Assembly (NCBI GenBank): GCA_017940105.1
Contig: JAGAZG010000123.1
Location: 1 to 8,630 of the forward strand
Direction: 5' to 3'
DNA length: 8,630 bases
From: Mailhella sp.
GTDB taxonomy: Bacteria; Desulfobacterota; Desulfovibrionia; Desulfovibrionales; Desulfovibrionaceae
Under the pieces are notes generated by a model. The model saw only the letters and a program-made list of their open reading frames with translations, did no database searches and was not told the origin of the DNA. This document shows, one piece after another, positions 5,284-8,630 of the stretch (its first letter is position 1; each line of letters opens with the position of its first letter). A program made the translations under genes and the position numbers.

Positions 5284-8094
5284 ATGAAGAAAAACGAAGA
5301 AAACTTTGTGAACATGGTGAGGGAGTTTCTTCCCTGGTCGCAGACGCATACCGGAGAAGTGCTGGCAAAAGTCTATTCGGTTGATGCGAGCCCTTTTGAA
5401 CCAAGAGCGTTCGCCGTCGTTGACGTGAAATCACTGCAGGAGCTGACAGCACTTTTTAACTGCGCAGAAAAATTTGGCGTTTCTCTTACGCTCAGGGGAG
5501 CGGGCACAGCTCTCAGCGGTCAGGCAACGGCTGAAGATGTGGCGGTAAGGTTCACAGGCGATGCCTGGCGGCAGATGAGCGTGCTTGAAGGGGGCATGTA
5601 TGTCTGTGCGGCAAACGGCGTAAAAGGCGGAGAAATCAATGCGGCGCTCGCGCCGTTCGGGAGGTTCATCACTTCTGACCCGTCGTCCATAGCCACGGCG
5701 ACCATAGGCGGAATGACCGCCAACAATGCGGCGGGGCTCAGCTGCACGGTGGCAACAAATATTTACCATGCCGTCAAAGACATCTGCTTCCTTCTTGCCG
5801 ACGGAACATACGTCGATACTTCCAGCAGGAACAGCGTGGAGCGTTTTCGCCTTTCGCATGCGGGCATGCTCGGCAGCATATCTTTGCTCAGGGATAAAAT
5901 TCTCGCTTCGCCTGAACTTTCAGAAACCATCCGGCGCAAGTTTCAGATACGCAATACCTGCGGCTACGGGCTGAACGCCCTTGTCGATTACAGCGATCCC
6001 ATAGATATCATCAGGCATCTGCTTGTCGGTTCAGAGGGTACGCTTGCCTTCATTCACCGCGTCACGCTGAAAACGTCGCCCGTCAAGCCGTTTCGCGGCA
6101 CGACCATGGTCAGTTTTTATTCCCTTGAAGACGCCATGGACGCCATGATCAAGCTCCGCAGGGTGTGCGAACTGTATGCCGGTGAATTTCTAGATGACAT
6201 TTCTCTGCGCAGCCTCGCCTGCCTGCCCGGATTTCCCCAAGAATTCCGCCCTCAGGGCGAGTCGTCAGACGACTGCGCGCTGCTCATCGAAGCGCGTGCC
6301 GAAAGCGCAGACGAACTTGCCGGGCAATTGCGCGGGCTTCAGGACATACTGAACGGATACCGCCTGAAGACCCAGCTGCCGTTTACGACGGACGCGCATG
6401 AATGTGAAAAGCTGTGGGACATCCGAAGGGCGCTTTTTCCCGCTCTTGCCGGCACAAGGCTGCCGTCCGAATATGCCTACGTCGAAGATTGCTGCGTGCC
6501 TGTCGAGCATTTGCCCGAAGCCTGCCATGCGTTTGTAGACATCATGCGCAGCCTTGGCTTTACGCGGTCAGGAGTTAACGGACATGCCCTGCACGGCAAT
6601 CTCCACTGCACAATACCCCTGCAGATCAGCGATCCGTCAGAGGTTGAAAAGCTCGGCGAATTCATTGAACGCACAGCCAGCGTCATTCTGCGTCTTGGCG
6701 GTTCGCTCAAGGCAGAGCACGGCACTGGCCGGGCTGCGGCTTCGCTCGTGCGCAGGGAATGGGGTGCGGAACTCTACGAAGTCATGCGCGAAATCAAAAG
6801 GATATTTGACCCGCATGGCATACTGAACCGTGGCTGCCTGCTGACCGACGACCCCAGATCGCACTTGAACCACCTGAAGTTCGTTGATTCTGTAGGGCAG
6901 GATGCAGACCTGTGCGTCGACTGCGGCTTTTGCGAGGCTGTATGCCCTTCTGCCAGGCAGGGGTTCAGCCCAAGGCAGCGCATCTATGCCTTGCGGGCCA
7001 TAGCCAGCATGCAGGCCCGCGGCGAGCATGACAGGGCTGCGGAATGGCAGAAGATTTTTGCAGAGCAGGGCGTTGCGCTCTGCGCGACAGACGGGCTTTG
7101 CTCAACGCGCTGCCCCCTGGGGATCAATGTGGCAGCCTGCATGCGCGGGCTGCGCGGCGCAAACCTTTCATATGTTGCACGCCATGCGGGAGTTGTGGCC
7201 AGCCGCCATGTAAAAGGACTGACCAGGACTGCCTCGGCCGCCCTGCATGTCTGGAAGGGCAGCCAAAGCATTTTAGGGGAGCCCTTTGCCAGAATAAGCG
7301 CGAAGGCCGTTCACGCCGTAACAGGCATGACCATTCCGCCGCTTTCCAGCTGCGGGCTTTCCGGCAGCAGCAGCCTGCCTGCGCCGTCAATACGCTGCCC
7401 GGAAAAAATAGTGTATTTTCCTTCATGCGCGGTCAGGAGCATGGGGTATTCGAAAGAAGCTGCCAGGGACCGGGAGCTCATGCGGGCGGCTGTCAGCCTG
7501 ATGGAAAAAGCCGGTTTTCAGGCGGTATTTCCTCCTCAGGCAGAAACGCTTTGCTGCGGAAAGGCCTTTGAAACAAAAGGCATGGAAGATGCCGCCAAAG
7601 CCAGCGCCGAAGCGCTTGACAAGGCGCTTCTGGAAGCGTCAGAGGGCGGGCGCTGGCCCGTCATGTGCGACACGAGCCCATGCCTCGCCCGGATGAAAAA
7701 GACTCTCAGCCCCAGCCTTTCCCTGTATGAACCCGTGGAATTTGCCCTCAGGTTTCTGGCAGGCAGGCTCAGGTTCAGGAAAGCCTACGCTAAGATAGCC
7801 GTTCATGCCACATGCTCGACAAGAGAAATGGGGCTCGCTGACGATTTGCTGCGCGTTGCCCGCATGTGCGCCGATGAAGTAGTCATGCCCGAGGGTATAT
7901 TCTGCTGCGGGTTCGCCGGCGACAAGGGCTTTACCCGCCCGCAGCTCAATGCTTCGGCTCTTGAAAGCCTGGCGCGGCAGATAGCCGGATGCGAGTGCGG
8001 TTTCAGCACGTCGCGCACCTGCGAGATAGGTCTTACGCTCCATGGAGGCAAGCCGTACAGAAATATCTTGTTTCTGCTGGATGAATGCTCGTAG
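5284..8094 (+). CDS. FAD- and Fe-S-binding D-lactate-type dehydrogenase (single chain)
   Basis: A 936-aa respiratory-type dehydrogenase fusing the GlcD-like flavin unit and the GlcF-like iron-sulfur unit. Such proteins oxidise D-lactate or related D-2-hydroxyacids and pass electrons to quinone or another membrane acceptor, usually at the inner face of the membrane. Order: FAD-binding domain with LRGAGTALSGQA at 71-82 and GSEGTL at 249-254; FAD-oxidase C-terminal domain with HALHGNLH (434-441) and AEHGTGRA containing Glu478-His479. A [4Fe-4S] motif follows at Cys544, 547, 550 and 554, then a second motif CATDGLCSTRCP (Cys600, 606, 610). Two cysteine-rich CCG domains come last: Cys715, CCG 757-759, Cys795/Cys800; then Cys844, CCGFAGDKGF from 874 and SRTCEIGL with Cys913. 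The closest characterised design I recall is Shewanella Dld-II. A D-2-hydroxyglutarate dehydrogenase of YdiJ type is the main alternative. ATG 5266 would add six residues. No promoter is evident between the tRNA terminator and this gene. Confidence 0.9.
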   Translation: MKKNEENFVNMVREFLPWSQTHTGEVLAKVYSVDASPFEPRAFAVVDVKSLQELTALFNCAEKFGVSLTLRGAGTALSGQATAEDVAVRFTGDAWRQMSVLEGGMYVCAANGVKGGEINAALAPFGRFITSDPSSIATATIGGMTANNAAGLSCTVATNIYHAVKDICFLLADGTYVDTSSRNSVERFRLSHAGMLGSISLLRDKILASPELSETIRRKFQIRNTCGYGLNALVDYSDPIDIIRHLLVGSEGTLAFIHRVTLKTSPVKPFRGTTMVSFYSLEDAMDAMIKLRRVCELYAGEFLDDISLRSLACLPGFPQEFRPQGESSDDCALLIEARAESADELAGQLRGLQDILNGYRLKTQLPFTTDAHECEKLWDIRRALFPALAGTRLPSEYAYVEDCCVPVEHLPEACHAFVDIMRSLGFTRSGVNGHALHGNLHCTIPLQISDPSEVEKLGEFIERTASVILRLGGSLKAEHGTGRAAASLVRREWGAELYEVMREIKRIFDPHGILNRGCLLTDDPRSHLNHLKFVDSVGQDADLCVDCGFCEAVCPSARQGFSPRQRIYALRAIASMQARGEHDRAAEWQKIFAEQGVALCATDGLCSTRCPLGINVAACMRGLRGANLSYVARHAGVVASRHVKGLTRTASAALHVWKGSQSILGEPFARISAKAVHAVTGMTIPPLSSCGLSGSSSLPAPSIRCPEKIVYFPSCAVRSMGYSKEAARDRELMRAAVSLMEKAGFQAVFPPQAETLCCGKAFETKGMEDAAKASAEALDKALLEASEGGRWPVMCDTSPCLARMKKTLSPSLSLYEPVEFALRFLAGRLRFRKAYAKIAVHATCSTREMGLADDLLRVARMCADEVVMPEGIFCCGFAGDKGFTRPQLNASALESLARQIAGCECGFSTSRTCEIGLTLHGGKPYRNILFLLDECS

Positions 8095-8125
8095 GGCGGC
8101 GATCCTTTTGAGCAGGATGCGGGGC

Positions 8126-8154
8126 TTTACAACTTATGGCATTCCCTTTAAAGA
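8126..8154 (+). promoter_or_regulatory. Possible argG promoter
   Basis: TTTACA (8126-8131, 5 of 6 bases of the -35 consensus) and TAAAGA (8149-8154, 3 of 6 bases of the -10) are 17 nt apart. If used, transcription would start near 8161 and leave a leader of about 100 nt before argG. The match at -10 is poor, so this is tentative. Confidence 0.28.
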
Positions 8155-8167
8155 AAAAAGTCTCCGG

Positions 8168-8190
8168 CTTCAGCGCGTGAAGGCTGTTTT
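8168..8190 (+). terminator. Weak hairpin with short T-run after the D-lactate-type dehydrogenase gene
   Basis: CTTCA (8168-8172) pairs with TGAAG (8178-8182) around GCGCG, and TTTT occurs at 8187-8190. The stem is only 5 bp and the T-run short. It could end the upstream transcript or act as a leader hairpin for argG. It is the only terminator-like element I see in this gap, and it is marginal. Confidence 0.22.
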
Positions 8191-8262
8191 ATCGTTCCCG
8201 TTTCTGAAATGCCGATGACGCTTTCTTCTAACACAAAAAGTTCTTTTTTACGTGAGGTTGAT

Positions 8263-8630
8263 ATGGCAAAGAGCAATAAAGTTATTCTTGCCTATTCCGG
8301 CGGCCTTGACACATCGGTCATTCTGAAGTGGCTGATTGTTGAGCGGGGCTATGAAGTTGTCACCGTGACTGCTGATCTGGGGCAGGAGGACGATCTTGAC
8401 GGCGTTGAGCCCAAGGCGCTTAAAACCGGTGCGGTCAGGGCGTATATCGAAGATCTGCGCGACGATTTTGCCCGCGATTACATTTATCCCATGCTTCGTT
8501 CCGGCGCCACGTACGAAGGCCGCTACCTTATGGGAACGTCCATTGCCAGGCCGCTCATTTCAAAAAGGCTGGTCGAGATAGCTCGCAAAGAGGGGGCTTT
8601 TGCCATAGCTCACGGAGCCACAGGCAAGGG
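8263..8630 (+). CDS. argG: Argininosuccinate synthase, N-terminal part (cut by window end)
   Basis: The first 122 codons plus two bases of a protein normally about 400 aa long. It joins citrulline and aspartate using ATP to make argininosuccinate, the next-to-last step of arginine synthesis, in the cytoplasm. The ATP pyrophosphatase loop AYSGGLDTS lies at residues 10-18, close to the N-terminus as expected. [13 protein letters not shown] follows, then [20 protein letters not shown] (about 86-105) and AHGATGKG at the window edge, all characteristic of ArgG. ATG 8263 has GAGG (8254-8257) 5 nt upstream. An in-frame ATG at 8209 would add 18 residues but has no ribosome site and does not fit the family's N-terminus. 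No other arginine gene is in the window. The gene looks intact as far as visible. Confidence 0.95.
   Translation, partial: MAKSNKVILAYSGGLDTSVILKWLIVERGYEVVTVTADLGQEDDLDGVEPKALKTGAVRAYIEDLRDDFARDYIYPMLRSGATYEGRYLMGTSIARPLISKRLVEIARKEGAFAIAHGATGK

Noticed and set aside
7044..7571. 175-codon open frame in a second plus frame within the D-lactate-type dehydrogenase gene
   Set aside because: It overlaps the iron-sulfur half of the dehydrogenase, whose frame carries conserved cysteine motifs throughout. The alternate frame shows none.
8209..8262. In-frame ATG 8209 giving ArgG an 18-residue N-terminal extension
   Set aside because: It has no ribosome site, while ATG 8263 has GAGG at 5 nt, and ArgG proteins normally begin a few residues before AYSGGLDTS.

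Overview
The window reads as ordinary chromosomal DNA of a bacterium. The best guess is a Desulfovibrionaceae-like anaerobe. That guess rests on the moderately high GC, a DUF815-type ATPase, a one-chain flavin/iron-sulfur D-lactate-type dehydrogenase and a large DsbD with a long periplasmic linker. It comes from gene style only, not from a marker gene. I see no phage, insertion sequence, integrase, CRISPR array or toxin/defence cassette.

Layout: the 3' end of an unrecognised helical protein (1-234, +) converges on a DUF815 AAA+ ATPase gene (259-1449, -). A short divergent region carrying a perfect 8-bp inverted repeat separates that gene from an NAD(P)-dependent D-2-hydroxyacid dehydrogenase of the glycerate dehydrogenase/hydroxypyruvate reductase type (1632-2594, +). 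This gene converges, across a strong hairpin (2605-2640), on a two-gene minus-strand unit: dsbD (3016-5028) followed by a 110-residue acidic protein of unknown function (2647-2979). Divergent from dsbD is a complete tRNA-Lys(CTT) gene (5118-5193), with a clear sigma70-type promoter and a textbook terminator. Only 47 nt past the terminator T-run begins a 936-residue FAD/Fe-S D-lactate-type dehydrogenase (5284-8094, +). A 168-bp gap then leads to the first 122 codons of argG (8263 to the window end).

The genes are mostly separate housekeeping functions rather than one system. The two dehydrogenases both act on 2-hydroxyacids (hydroxypyruvate/glycerate type and lactate type) but lie in different transcription units. 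DsbD would pass cytoplasmic thioredoxin electrons to the periplasm, for example for cytochrome c maturation. I found no convincing new multi-gene system. The points most worth a second look are the small partner gene of dsbD, the lack of a visible promoter for the D-lactate-type dehydrogenase behind the tRNA terminator, and the inverted repeat in front of the hydroxyacid dehydrogenase.
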